This document shows, one piece after another, positions 1 to 11,011 of a stretch of 64,000 nt of DNA. Position 1 is the stretch's first letter, and the number at the start of each line of letters is the position of its first letter. This stretch comes from Rhynchospora pubera. Lineage: Eukaryota > Streptophyta > Magnoliopsida > Poales > Cyperaceae. The stretch is from NCBI GenBank assembly GCA_028095005.1, contig CM051459.1, positions 118,765,431 to 118,829,430 of the forward strand, written 5' to 3'. The notes beneath the pieces were generated by a model. That model searched no databases. It had not been told where the DNA came from and worked only from the letters and a program-made list of their open reading frames with translations. The position numbers and the translations under genes are program-made.

Positions 1-349
1 TGATTTTATATGTTGGGTCTGTCTTAAAAAAAGATAATAATCTAAGAATCTCATATTATCCTACAATTAAATTATTGAAGCCTTTCTTTTTCATTGATAA
101 CATCTGAAGACCTTAAAGAGCTACAGTATATCTCATTCTCCTTTTGTTTTTCATTTTGTTGACAATGCCTGCATGAATTTTGCATTCAGTTTACATCTGG
201 CATATCTTCAAATCATCACTTGTCTTTAGCTTACTATATTATGACCCTCTAGCACATTCATTTCATGCAGACACATATTTTTTATAAGCATTTACCAAAA
301 GCCAGTTCATTGAAGGCAACTACTTTAACAAGCAATACAACATATTGTG
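1..349. other. 5' flank of the first ATL gene
   Basis: AT-rich sequence without a supported gene. A weak TATA-like run (TTTATAAGC) lies near 281-288, about 65 bases before the ATG at 350, in the range expected for a core promoter. Nothing else was recognised. Confidence 0.4.
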
Positions 350-865
350 ATGTCTACCCCAGAATCATCTGATGGTCGACATCCAAAATATGCCAGAGAC
401 ACTGATCTGACAGCTCTGCTTATTTTCGCTGCCTTCTGTTGCTGTTGCTTCGCTATAGCCAAGATTGTAATTTACATCTTTGATCAGAGAAATGGTGGCC
501 TTCGTTTAACAAACCCTGTTTCTCAAGATGGTGTACAAGGCCTCAATCCTGATTCCCTTGAGGCATTACATGTGACTAAGTTTAAGAGAAGCAACTCTGG
601 GAACGGTGCTGAGTGCTCAATATGTCTTGGTGTGTTAGAAGAGGATGACTCAGTGCGGGTGATGCATAATTGCATGCACCTGTTCCACCAGGATTGCATC
701 GACAAATGGCTACAGTCTCATGTTACATGCCCAATTTGTCGGGCGAATGTCGACCCACTAAAGCCGGAGGACGATGTTGAAGGTGAATCAGTTTCAGCAA
801 CAGCATCCTCTTCATTACCAGTTCCACCATCAACATCACAAACTCACTTAGATCAAATGGTATAG
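350..865 (+). CDS. ATL-type RING-H2 finger protein (membrane-anchored E3 ubiquitin ligase)
   Basis: Intronless gene for 171 residues. The start chosen is the ATG at 350; a GTG codon lies just before it, but plants would use the ATG. Order of parts: a hydrophobic segment at about residues 20-44, a GLD-like motif (GLNPDSLEALHVTKF, 64-78), then a complete RING-H2 domain with C89, C92, C108, H110, H113, C116, C127 and C130 and the conserved W120. The ligand spacing C-x2-C-x15-C-x1-H-x2-H-x2-C-x10-C-x2-C is that of the Arabidopsis Toxicos en Levadura (ATL) family. Such proteins bind E2 enzymes through the RING and ubiquitinate targets at membranes. The C-terminal tail is Ser/Pro/Thr-rich. The substrate cannot be inferred. 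It is the first of six related units on this strand. Confidence 0.93.
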   Translation: MSTPESSDGRHPKYARDTDLTALLIFAAFCCCCFAIAKIVIYIFDQRNGGLRLTNPVSQDGVQGLNPDSLEALHVTKFKRSNSGNGAECSICLGVLEEDDSVRVMHNCMHLFHQDCIDKWLQSHVTCPICRANVDPLKPEDDVEGESVSATASSSLPVPPSTSQTHLDQMV

Positions 866-867
866 AA

Positions 868-893
868 TTATTATTATTATTATTATTATTATT
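868..893. repeat. (TTA)n microsatellite
   Basis: About nine TTA/ATT units start three bases after the stop codon of the first ATL gene, so they probably lie in its 3' UTR. This trinucleotide tract is likely length-polymorphic. Confidence 0.8.
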
Positions 894-2517
894 GTTATTT
901 TTAAATGCTACTGCCTAGACCGCCCCAAAACACAACCATGCTCATTTGTGTATATGTGAGTTTACATATTCTCAAATTTCAGAAGATTAGTTGGTAGAAG
1001 GATATATGCTAATGCTGCAACCTAAATTTTGTAATTTGTAGGTGATAGTTGATGTAATTTTGTTTTTTTTTTTAAATTAAAATTTCTTTTCTCCCCATAT
1101 TTTTTTGTTTCTTAAAAAAAAACGAATTTCTTTTCTCCCCCCTTATGTTATTAAGGCTCGCATGCTTTTTTTTGCTGATACTGGCATGAGAATGTAATTT
1201 CACCGTCCTTCCAACGCTGTTTGGTTTCAAGCAATAGAAGTATCAACCAATTATTGAGGTGCATAATTGTGTTTGTGCAAATTACATGCGAAAATTATAT
1301 GTTGAGTTCCCTCTCCTGCAATATCAAGTCGCCAAAAGTTGCCTATTTGTCTTTTAAATTATTTGACACAGGTACAATAGGTTATGTTACACTTGGTCAG
1401 TTGGTAGAAGCTTTTACAGATATCAACAGTAAGATGTAAAAATATGGTTGTTGAGCATTTTAAATTTGTAATTTTTTTCTTAATTGCCGTTGCCATTTGG
1501 CGGACAGGCCATAAGAAAAAAAAAATACAGTTGGCCAGCATTTCGCCAATATATCATTTATTTTATTTTCCATTGAATAAAAGTGATATATAGTATAATC
1601 AAATTATATAAGTTTGTAATTACAAACTAAGGTGCTTAGTCTATGCATCGCAAAAACATACGAGTAAATGTAATTCATATGCATCAGTGAAGCCAGTAAT
1701 GTAATAAGAATTAGCTATGCAATTCATAATGTACAAAATAAGTTACTAGATATGCCACGGAAAATAAATAAATAAAAGTGATCTGTATAGTAATCATTTT
1801 CCATGTTTCAACTTCAGTGACTCCTTTTTGCGATTATTGCTAGTGTTGACACGACAAGTGCTTACAAAACAATGCTCACGGAAGTTTTAAAAATTTGCAC
1901 TCTTAGGACTTCTACTGCTTACAAAACAGAAGTACAATTTTTAACGCACGTTACATTACATATAAATACAATTTAAAAATTAATATTTTAATGACATATT
2001 GAACCGTGACCTTATTTAATTTATTTTTAAACTAATGCAATCTGTAAAAGGAAAAAAAAAATTGAGTTCGTTTCATACATGATAAAAATGAAATGGATAT
2101 CTCCACAACTTACACAATTGCAAACTTTGTGAGAAACTAAATACTTTCCGTTTTCTAATTTAGCAGTTCTTGGAACTTGATTGCTCATAGATATGGTATT
2201 TTGATTAACTTTCCTAATTAAACACCGCCGGTCCATAAACCTTCCTCCCTGAAGCATTTTTACTCAAGGCGTGAGGGAAGAGAAAAAAGAGATGCATGGA
2301 TATATGATATTCGACCAAGCCTCTTTAATTAGTAGCAACAGAAACTTATTATACCATTGATCTTCAGGTATTGGCACTGACAACTATAGAAAACTAATTC
2401 GTTTCAATAAGAGTATGCGTATTTCTTTTTGTCTCTTTTCAATTTATTTGAGGCAATGATATTTAATATATACCAATATATAGCTTGTTCTTGTTCATCA
2501 GGCACAACACCAACACT
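894..2517. other. Intergenic, no supported gene
   Basis: AT-rich spacer. A short direct repeat (ATTTCTTTTCTCCCC) occurs near 1080 and 1128. The open frame at 1221-1439 has a stretch faintly like an EF-hand loop, but lacks the full acidic ligand set and has no ATG; I do not call it a gene. Confidence 0.5.
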
Positions 2518-2894
2518 ATGCAGGGATGTACAACTCCATTTTCCTCGATCTGGTGCACAGAAGCATCGATAATCTTCGTTGAATCTGTTATATTCATGGC
2601 ATTTTTCTCACCTCTGTGAAAGAAGAGTCGGCAATATTGCAATCGAGTTCTCCATCTGTGGACTTGCTGCTGCTGAAATCGCACAGTTCCATGACTAGTT
2701 ACCGAAAAAAGCGGGTTCACGATACCTCTGAGTGTGCTATTTGTACAAGTGAATTGGAAGATGGCGAGACAATAAGAATACTGCCAAATTGCAAGGATTT
2801 CTTCCATAAAAAATGCATTGATAGTTGGTTGCGTATTTCTGGTACCTGCCCGGTTTGTCGGGACAATTGCAAGTGCAGGAAAGTCTATCATTAG
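2518..2894 (+). pseudogene. ATL-type RING-H2 pseudogene: frameshift and H4-to-Asp change
   Basis: Two frames together resemble one ATL gene. The first, from ATG 2518 to TGA 2617-2619, ends in a hydrophobic stretch (ASIIFVESVIFMAFFSPL) like the membrane segment. The second, open from 2583 to the TAG at 2892-2894, carries a degraded GLD region (SSSPSVDLLLL) and a RING reading CAIC...NCKDFFHKKC...CPVC. The residue that should be the first histidine (after C3 and one spacer) is aspartate, so one zinc ligand is altered. The RING frame has no ATG before 2691, which would leave no membrane anchor. A frameshift near 2600-2616 and the lost ligand both argue for a dead copy. An unrecognised intron joining the frames is the alternative. 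Confidence 0.78.
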
Positions 2895-4236
2895 CTCAGT
2901 GTCATTACCAGATAAATCACATCTAAAATAAAATCAACAGCGATTTGATATCAACAGCACTATATCAGCACTCTGTCTTGGATAATACGATATGGCATGA
3001 TTTGATTTTTAGTGCTTTATTTAGCTTATGGAGGAATATCTAGACAAAATTAACACAGCGAAGAGGATGCCTTAAAGAAATTATTTGTTTTTTCTTTTTT
3101 ATGATGGAGTTTTGTACTTCTAGGATTGTTGTTAGCAACATATATATCTGTAGTTATATTTTTTTATTAAGGAAGTATTATACTTACAAAATAATTACAG
3201 TTGTGGAGTTACTATTATGCTTCACGATTTGAAGCATATATCTCTGAACTTGAATTTATGAGTTATGACCCAAATGATTTTTTTTTTCCGTCTCTTTTTT
3301 TTTTTTAAGAAGAGTACATATGCCAACAACATTTTTTTTTCTGAAAAGATTAAAACTTTCTAATATTTTCAATTTAAACATCCATATAAATTTTAGCGGT
3401 GTTTTGAATGTGCAACCTTCACTTATGTGCCCTTTTTTTTGTAACTTAATTGGATTTATTCATGAAAAAAATGAATTTATTTTGACGGAGAAAAAAAAAG
3501 GTGAATTACATGCAAGACATGCTAATCGAAATTTAGGAAAATTTTGATGGTCCCAATTCGTAATTTATTGGCTTGATGCTGATAATGATATGAATAGAGT
3601 TAAAATATATTGATAAATATTGGAAGTTAAATTATTCATCGAGGAATAGAGTTTTAATTTATTCATGAGTAATTTGCTACTGACGTTTATCTCCTCTATC
3701 GGTTATATACACATTCGGAATCAAAATTATGCATAGGTATTCCTATACGGATCTTTGCTCTTGGTTTTGGAAAGGACGAGCAATTAATTATTTAGCAGCA
3801 AGCTATTGACCACCCGATATTAAGTTATTTAGCACATGTACAATTATTTGTCATTATAAATAAGCATGTCCTAGTGAAAAAGTCGAGGTGCGTGTGGAGT
3901 AAGGATTAAAAAAATTATAAATGCCTTACGGAAAATAAATAAATTTAACCGGACGCATTTAAAACCATATAAAATACATTCATTTGGATTAATGTCTAAT
4001 GTGACATCAACTTCGTACATGGGAGGGAAAAGCAAATAGATTTTTTGACATCACGAGTTGAGATTTGAGAAGCTCATGCATCCATGTGTTGAGAATTTGC
4101 CAATCTGGCGTGTTTGCACGTGTTTAAAAAAATCTTCAACCATTTTCCTTTTTCTTTTTCTTATATTTATATTCCGTGGGATAAATTTGTTCAAGAAACA
4201 TATATGAATAAAAAAATAAGAAATGTTAGAGTCCAT
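2895..4236. other. Intergenic, no supported gene
   Basis: AT-rich sequence with several poly-T and poly-A runs. I found no domain, RNA gene or element with definable ends. Confidence 0.45.
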
Positions 4237-4615
4237 TATATGAGACGGATAAGCTCATCCAATACGGTCATTCTCACATTTCAAATTTCAAATGACCAAT
4301 TCGAACTGTTCTATTTATTCTTCATATTAAAAACATATAACTATATAAGAAACCAAAATTTTATATTTTTTTCCCAAATATTTTTACTATTTTTCGAATA
4401 TTTTTCAAAATTATTGTTATTGGAGGGTCTATAATGTTTGTATCATGTATTTTCTAAAATACCGAAAAATAGTAAAAAAATATTTTGAAAAAATATATAA
4501 AATTTAGTTTTTTATAAGTTTTAATACGAAAAAAAATTGAACTGTTCAGATCAGTCATTTGAAATTTGAAATGTGAGAACGATCGTATTAGATGAACCCA
4601 ACCATCTCATATATA
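4237..4615. mobile_element. Foldback MITE-like element (copy 1)
   Basis: Two arms of about 80 bases are inverted copies of each other. The left arm holds TCTCACATTTCAAATTTCAA and the right arm holds the reverse complement; both arms continue into TATATGAGA tips. The AT-rich centre has mirrored stretches such as AAAATTTAGTTTTTTATAAG. There is no coding capacity. The inner part of the arms (…GAACTGTTC…) resembles the core shared by the other foldback elements here. It is flanked only by short TATAT rather than a long (TA)n. Confidence 0.7.
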
Positions 4616-5492
4616 TTGGAATTTAGCATTCCTGTTAAAAAAAAATTAAAAGTAGATTACATGACGAACAGAAAATTACAAATAAATAAGATTAAAGAAA
4701 TCAAATTCGATCACATGCCCAACAAGAAATTGCATGTAGTAATAAGACAAGGAAGGGCTCTCAAGTCTCAGCTACTAATGTTTTTTTCCCTATTAATTCC
4801 GGAGGCAGTACGCACTCTGAATTTGTCATTTTGAGACCACTATTTTGAATCTGGTATTTTATATTGTGAAATTAACTTAATAATGCGGTTATTATACTCG
4901 AAGCCAATGCATTCAATATTTTATTTTCATGGCTAGTTTAATGTCAGATGCTCGAATAAAAACGGCCGTCAGTGAAAATAAAATTAATTAAAGTTACTGA
5001 CCTAATAATCTTTTCAGTATGATTTAAGCATGTCGGATCGGATACAAGATGGACATGCATTTAGATCGTATCAAGAATTATATTTCCACCAATTAGGTTG
5101 CTTTCTGTGCTCTGAGTAGTTAAACTACACGAATTACGTTATTTGTAGGTGCAATAAAAATTTTAGAAACGTTTCATAATTTAATTGGCAAAAACACTTA
5201 ATTATTATTGCGCTTGTAATTTCTTTTTTAAATTAATCAATAAGTATTTGGACGTCTTCCTAGGTAGACAACCTAAATTTTAAATTGAGCCACCATGGGG
5301 AATCAAGAATTGTTCCGAATATAAATCCAAAAATATTTTAGTTTGACCTAAGCGATGACGACCATCGATGTAATAATTTATGGCGATTTCCGTTTCTAAC
5401 AAACAGGAAGTCTGAGATTAATTTGCCATTCTACCCTTAAAAAACTATGGTATTGCATATCAACTGTTTATTCAAAACATTTATTTACACTT
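4616..5492. other. Intergenic, no supported gene
   Basis: AT-rich spacer. No gene or bounded element recognised. Confidence 0.45.
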
Positions 5493-5495
5493 TAT

Positions 5496-5645
5496 GGCTC
5501 CGTTTGGATAGGTGTGGAAAGAAGGGAAGAAGAAAAGAAGTGGGAAGAAATATTGAGAAGTGTGTAACTTTGTGAAGAATTTGGATTGTTTATAATAAAT
5601 TTGGGCCTTCTTCCTTCTTCCTTCTTCCTATATCCAAACGGTGCC
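5496..5645. mobile_element. Small MITE with GGCTCCGTTTGGATA ends
   Basis: A 150-bp imperfect palindrome. It starts GGCTCCGTTTGGATA and ends TATATCCAAACGGTGCC. A 3-bp direct duplication TAT flanks it (5493-5495 and 5646-5648), which suits a PIF/Harbinger (Tourist-like) MITE. One arm is purine-rich (GAAG repeats) and the other pyrimidine-rich (CTTC repeats). A relative lies at 44376-44534. It has no coding capacity. Confidence 0.75.
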
Positions 5646-5648
5646 TAT

Positions 5649-6381
5649 ATTATCCAGCTGTATGTCAATATTTCACTAGATGACCGATGACGACTCTCTA
5701 AAGTCTATTTGCACTAAAAGCTTTTTTGCATTTTTTTTTTTTTGAAGACAAAGCTTTTTTGCATTAACTGAAGGCTATAGCTGCACAAATTGAAGAATTT
5801 ATCCGAAATACTATTCTTATTGTTCCCTTAAATTAAAAAAAAAATATTGTTTCCCAGAAATTTTATTTTAAGCCGGTCCCTAACATTTGTCAGAACATTA
5901 GCTCTCAGTTTCAGAACTAGATATATAAATCAGGTTGATGGTTTGATTGATTTTACTCGAACAATTTGATTTCTACTCCATTCACAAAATTTAATTTTGC
6001 TTTTGCTTGGTAAACGGCCTTAATTTCGGTGATGTCATTTCAGAGTTGCCGAAGAAAATTCAACGACATATTTTTTTTTTAAAATATAATTTGAGATCAA
6101 TTCAACCAAATATGTGAGCTAGCTAACATCATGGACCAACCAAAATTAAGTATTAATTCCGGAAACTAAAATATAAATCGTATCTCTTTTGACAAAAGAG
6201 GTCGAAATGGTTAAAAAAAATAAAAACAAATTGATAACCTCACTTCGTCTTAAAGTCGTGTACACAAAGCTAAGAACAAGTATAAGAGGTATAATGTATC
6301 ATTAACATATATATATATATACACATACATATTCAAGTCAGCTTTTGTGCCAATTCAATCACGTTTCCTCGATGAACAAAC
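5649..6381. other. Upstream region of the third ATL unit
   Basis: AT-rich. An alternating TA tract at about 6307-6321 lies some 60-75 bases before the ATG at 6382 and may serve as its TATA region. No other feature recognised. Confidence 0.4.
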
Positions 6382-6828
6382 ATGAATAAGGGAGATGACT
6401 CCGCAAGTTGTTGCCTTACCTCAACTGCTGTTCGTGCAACAACCCTATCGGTCACCGCATTACTCCTACTGCTATTGCTATCCCTTTGGATATGGTTTCT
6501 TCTGCGAAGTGGTCGCAACCTCCCAGTCAGTGCAGTTGATGATCATCAACAAGTGCTTCCGGGCCTAAGTTCATCGGCAATTGCGGCGTTGCCCATGTTC
6601 GAGTACGGGAAGAAAAATGAGTTGGTTTCGAATGGTGATGAGTGCTCAATCTGTCTCAGTTTGATTCAAGTTGGTGAGATGGTTAGATTATTGCATGGTA
6701 AGCACTTGTTCCATCAAGAATGCGTCGATGTATGGCTGCAGTCGAATGCTAGTTGTCCGGTCTGTCGATCTAATCCTAGCTGTGCTGACTTGGAGTTGTG
6801 TGAAGCTAACTCAGTATCTCAATGTTAG
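6382..6828 (+). CDS. ATL-type RING-H2 protein lacking the third zinc ligand
   Basis: Intronless open frame of 148 residues from a clear ATG. Residues about 19-41 are a Leu-rich membrane segment, residues 60-75 a good GLD motif (PGLSSSAIAALPMFEY), and the RING starts at C88. Ligands seen are C88, C91, H108, H111, C114, C125 and C128, with W118 in place. The cysteine that should stand before the first histidine is absent: the protein reads LLHGKHLFHQEC where relatives read N/T/I-C-x-H. One residue is missing, as if a single codon had been deleted in frame. Everything else looks functional. The protein may be a non-catalytic or weakened ligase, may use a nearby residue (for example H105) as ligand, or may be an early pseudogene. 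Confidence 0.85.
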   Translation: MNKGDDSASCCLTSTAVRATTLSVTALLLLLLLSLWIWFLLRSGRNLPVSAVDDHQQVLPGLSSSAIAALPMFEYGKKNELVSNGDECSICLSLIQVGEMVRLLHGKHLFHQECVDVWLQSNASCPVCRSNPSCADLELCEANSVSQC

Positions 6829-7122
6829 ATGCATGAGCATGAGGCAATAATAAACATTTTGTGTTTAGAAAGAAACAACGTTCTCCTCTAGTTATTACAA
6901 TGTAATTGGTAGATAGATTTGATCATTTGAACTGTTTACAGTTTATGACTCCATTTTATTTAATTAATTTCTGTACTGTTTGATATTAATTGATAAAGTT
7001 TTAACTGTAAATTGTAACAAGTGCGGTGCCTGTAAAAATAAATTAATGTATTTGTTCATAACCTATTAATTAGTATATACCAAGCCATATTAGCTAGTTA
7101 TAACAGATTCCAAATCATGAAT
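6829..7122. other. Spacer before the Copia element
   Basis: 3' flank of the ATL unit; no further feature recognised. Confidence 0.4.
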
Positions 7123-7127
7123 GGAGT

Positions 7128-7561
7128 TGTTGGAATTTTTATGTGGTCTATATTGTTAATTATGAACCAAATTCATTTAAGTTAAATTACTAAAGGGTGC
7201 ATTATTATTTTGATGGAAAATTCTGATGTCCACATTCAATGTATTGATCCCAATGGTTGCCTTAGAAATATATTATAAATACTCATTCTTTATTATGTCT
7301 AATGGTTGGTTCATTTTCTGCCACATAACATATAAAAAAAAAAAGAAATGAGTAGAGAAAACGCCTATAAAGAACCCCATCATAATGTCTAAGGAAAACT
7401 GTTGAAGATCAGTACTTACGCTTCCGCCTAACGATTAACGATTTCTACTCTTCAATTTGTAAGTTTTATACTCGAGATTTTTGTTATTTTTATATGATTT
7501 ACGGATCCTGACAATCGTGTTATTATTTATAAACACGCTAAATTAATTATCACGTCTATCA
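7128..7561 (+). repeat. 5' LTR of the Copia element
   Basis: 434 bp, TG...CA. It contains a TATA-like TATTATAAATACTC stretch near 7270 and ends in CACGTCTATCA. No difference from the 3' LTR was found by eye. Confidence 0.93.
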
Positions 7562-7563
7562 TT

Positions 7564-7577
7564 TGGTGTCAGAGCCA
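7564..7577 (+). promoter_or_regulatory. Primer-binding site (tRNA-iMet type)
   Basis: TGGTGTCAGAGCCA lies two bases after the 5' LTR. It differs at one base from the common plant Copia primer site TGGTATCAGAGC, which pairs with initiator Met-tRNA and starts minus-strand DNA synthesis. Confidence 0.85.
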
Positions 7578-8734
7578 ATCGTAAAATCATATAAAATAAT
7601 TTTTTTTATTTGATTGAATTTATCAGAATATTGAAACTTTTGGTATTTTTCTTTTCAAATTTCTAGTTTCTCCGTGCGCAATTTAGGACGATGGATTATT
7701 TTTCCATTTATATATTCACTCCATCTATATATGTGCGCACAAATATAAAGAATGTTCAATCCTTTGGATTAGATAATTATGATCCTTTATTTGATCGGGT
7801 TAAATTCTCATAAGGATGGGGTGCGTTTCTACTTAGTATTGTTACTAATTCTATCATATGTTTCACTTGGATGGTTTATGACGTCTTAAATGGAGGAATA
7901 CGTTAATGTATAAATTGAAGAGGATCTGTCGCAATTTCAATTGTACATTCGTACGCGTTTTCTTAATTCATACCCCTGCTCCTCACAATTTAAAACAAGA
8001 AAATGTCATTTAAATGCAATATGATGCCATTTATGTAAAGGCTATTTGACGCGTCACATACCTTCATTGCCATGTCTAATTAGGAAAGTTTTAGATACTA
8101 GTTCCCAGATTTTGATTAGAAACGTTGTTTCATTTATTAAGGAAATATTCTTTCATTAAGTTATAACGTATATGGGATCTTTAATTTAAAATAATTATTA
8201 TTTCCTACTAAGATTGTTGCATAATGATAAATTTTCCTTATCACGTACATATGAGAATTTTCTGTTATCAACAAATTTCCTATTATATTTTTATTAACTG
8301 AAAATTTCATATAATGGTATATGATATATACAAATATAATAGGAGTATGGTTTTATATGCAGTTATATGTACAAACGGTTCAATAGAAGTTTGTCATTAA
8401 TTTTGCATATGAATAATTTAAACCATATAAAGTTACTTTTAATAATTTGGTTATTATCAATTTTAACAACTTTAATTGTAATTACCATTTTATTAAAAGG
8501 AAGTGTGAGATATATCAAGTTTATATACCACAATGCAGATTTACATTTAATAAACTATGATGGTCAATTTTAACAACTTTAATTGTCATTATAGTTTATG
8601 AAATTATGCATTATGTGGTATTTTTTATTATGTTCACATTTAATAAATTAGAATTGTCAATTTTACTAATTTTAAATGGATTTTTAATTGTCAATATAAT
8701 TTATTAAATGGATTTTTTGTTTATGAATTATGAT

Positions 8735-9092
8735 TCAATTTGTTTCTGCCCAACGGTGATGCAAATTGATTTTTTATGGAACAACTATCATGTCAAAACT
8801 GAAAATTTAGTGTTTTATTATTGATTTCAGATTGACAAATTATTATTTCTTCAATAGTTGTTCAATTCTATTATGTTATTTGTGATATTTTAGTTTACAT
8901 ATCACTATAATGTTTATATTTAATAAATATTAAGGATGTCAATTTGAACAATTTTAATTGACATTATAGTTTATTAAATAAAATTATCTCATTATCTTCA
9001 ATTTATTTACTGCCCAACGGTGATATAAATTGAATGTGAAGAACTATTATGTGAAACTGAAATTTAATTGGCGTTTTATTAATTATTTCAGT
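8735..9092. repeat. Internal duplication in the Copia interior
   Basis: Two related stretches about 263 bp apart each contain TGCCCAACGGTGAT followed by a diverged segment ending in ATTTCAG (about 8735-8830 and 8998-9092). A companion motif (TCAATTTTAACAACTTTAATTG and variants) recurs near 8458, 8566, 8655 and 8940. This suggests degenerate tandem expansion within the element. Confidence 0.6.
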
Positions 9093-9329
9093 TTAATTAA
9101 TTATTAGTTCTCTGACTATGCTATGTGAATTTTATAGACTATTAACCACTTTATTTTTTCCTGAATTTAACAACATTGATAAAACTAATTTTTCCAACTT
9201 GGAAAGAATGAATTGAGATTTGTCTTGGTATTTTAGAACTGGACCAGACATTATGATTAGCCTTTTGTTGCTATTACGAATAAAGGCAGCAATGATGAAA
9301 TGCTAATTTTGCTAAATTATATCTCAAAT

Positions 9330-9480
9330 TTGATGAGGTCAAGTTTGGATTTAAAGAAAATATTATAAATCAATGTATATATCTCAGAGTTAGTGGGAGT
9401 AATTTATCATTCTCATTTTGTACATGGATGATATTTTATTCGTCAATAAGAAATTCACATTAGATTATTTATTTATGCTT
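9330..9480 (+). pseudogene. Copia reverse transcriptase remnant
   Basis: Conceptual translation gives FGFKENIINQCIYLRVSGS, like the conserved segment ahead of the Copia RT active site. In another frame YMDDILFVNK follows, matching the YVDD active-site box (here YMDD) at about 9421-9450. A frameshift separates the pieces. It identifies the element as Copia-type and shows that its pol gene is dead. Confidence 0.75.
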
Positions 9481-10116
9481 GTATATATGATGAATAATTT
9501 TACGGAAGAGTTCTAAGCAGTTTATAACATCATATGCAAGCAGAATTTTTGTGGCATATTGTAAGGTCATTTATCTTATTTTTGAATTAACGCGACTGTT
9601 ATTTTATCTTTTAAGAACAACAAATCAAGCAAGTGTCTAATGGATGGACATTAAATAACTTGTTGTTAATTACAAAGTCAAAGATATGACTATAGTAATA
9701 CAACATATTAATTTGAGAATTATATTAATTAATTCTCTCAATAAAGTATAACCACCCATTTTTGCCGGCATGGTTCTGGTTGCTTATTATGATTTTGTTG
9801 TATTGAATTATGTATTAAGTTACGATGTGAAGTTTCAAATTATGAGTTTGACTTTGAATTATGAAATTTGCTTATTTCTTATGTTGCGCATTATGTTTAA
9901 TTTAAGCAAATTTACTTAAGTGGATCGAATGAATTATATTAACCATTTGTTGGAAAGAATGCCAACTATAATTAATGGGGGTCAAATAACATTAATAGTT
10001 ATTTTGATTGTATTAGTTTAGTTTGGTATTTCTAACTAAACAAGGTTTAAGATTATGTTGGCCAACTTTGAATTTGTGTTTTATTATGATAATTCAATAT
10101 AGACCAAGTGGGAGAA

Positions 10117-10550
10117 TGTTGGAATTTTTATGTGGTCTATATTGTTAATTATGAACCAAATTCATTTAAGTTAAATTACTAAAGGGTGCATTATTATTTT
10201 GATGGAAAATTCTGATGTCCACATTCAATGTATTGATCCCAATGGTTGCCTTAGAAATATATTATAAATACTCATTCTTTATTATGTCTAATGGTTGGTT
10301 CATTTTCTGCCACATAACATATAAAAAAAAAAAGAAATGAGTAGAGAAAACGCCTATAAAGAACCCCATCATAATGTCTAAGGAAAACTGTTGAAGATCA
10401 GTACTTACGCTTCCGCCTAACGATTAACGATTTCTACTCTTCAATTTGTAAGTTTTATACTCGAGATTTTTGTTATTTTTATATGATTTACGGATCCTGA
10501 CAATCGTGTTATTATTTATAAACACGCTAAATTAATTATCACGTCTATCA
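10117..10550 (+). repeat. 3' LTR of the Copia element
   Basis: 434-bp direct repeat of 7128-7561, preceded by the polypurine tract AAGTGGGAGAA and followed by the target duplication GGAGT. Confidence 0.93.
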
Positions 10551-10639
10551 GGAGTGTCTTCCACAACGGGTTCATGCTGGATCTAGTTAAATCGGTACGG
10601 ATTAAATTAACATAGCCATCGCTGCTAGCATTTTAATTT

Positions 10640-10707
10640 ACTTTATAGTTTCTGTTTTTTTTTTTTTTTTTTCGAAAGTTTGACAGCGGCACTTTATAGT
10701 TTCTGTT
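10640..10707 (-). mobile_element. Extremely truncated poly(A) retroinsertion
   Basis: A 17-bp direct duplication (ACTTTATAGTTTCTGTT, 10640-10656 and 10691-10707) flanks a 34-bp insert made of 16 T followed by CGAAAGTTTGACAGCGGC. On the minus strand this is an 18-bp 3' end with a poly(A) tail, the signature of LINE-type target-primed reverse transcription with severe 5' truncation. The source element cannot be named. Confidence 0.7.
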
Positions 10708-11011
10708 ATTTAAGGAAAACGTTGAAAACTAGTTTCTTGATTGATAGAGTTTCTCAACTGAAATGTATTTTAATCTGATTATTATTGACCCAAGAAAGAG
10801 ACAAATGTTAGTAATTTGGAGAAAAAGGAAAAATATGTTGTCCGCAGTAAAAATTCTGTTGCCAAAATCATTTCCCATTATATTAATCCGCACTCTTCGA
10901 TTATAATCAAACAAAGCGGATCATGAAATATTACATGGGTCCAAAACTTCTCGTCTTTCCAGATCATCCAATTTTGGGCCAGGTGGAACTGTTGACACAT
11001 AATTTTCATTT

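Larger units (their letters stand above)
7128..10550 (+). mobile_element. Non-autonomous or decayed Ty1/Copia LTR retrotransposon
   Basis: A complete LTR architecture is visible. Two 434-bp LTRs (TGTTGGAA...GTCTATCA) lie at 7128-7561 and 10117-10550. A 5-bp target duplication GGAGT flanks them at 7123-7127 and 10551-10555. A primer-binding site close to the 3' end of initiator Met-tRNA follows the 5' LTR, and a purine tract AAGTGGGAGAA precedes the 3' LTR. The interior is only 2,555 bp and has no long open frame. A remnant of Copia reverse transcriptase (FGFKEN..., CIYLRVSGS, then YMDDILFVNK) lies in different frames at about 9340-9450. The LTRs look identical by eye, so insertion was recent and the enzymes presumably came from elsewhere. 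Confidence 0.92.

Noticed and set aside
1221..1439. Frame with FKLFDTGTIGYVTLGQLVEAF, faintly like an EF-hand.
   Set aside because: No ATG at the start, only one incomplete loop, no flanking exon with similarity; chance likeness is more probable.
2463..2891. 142-codon minus-strand frame.
   Set aside because: Antisense shadow of the ATL pseudogene; no recognisable domain.
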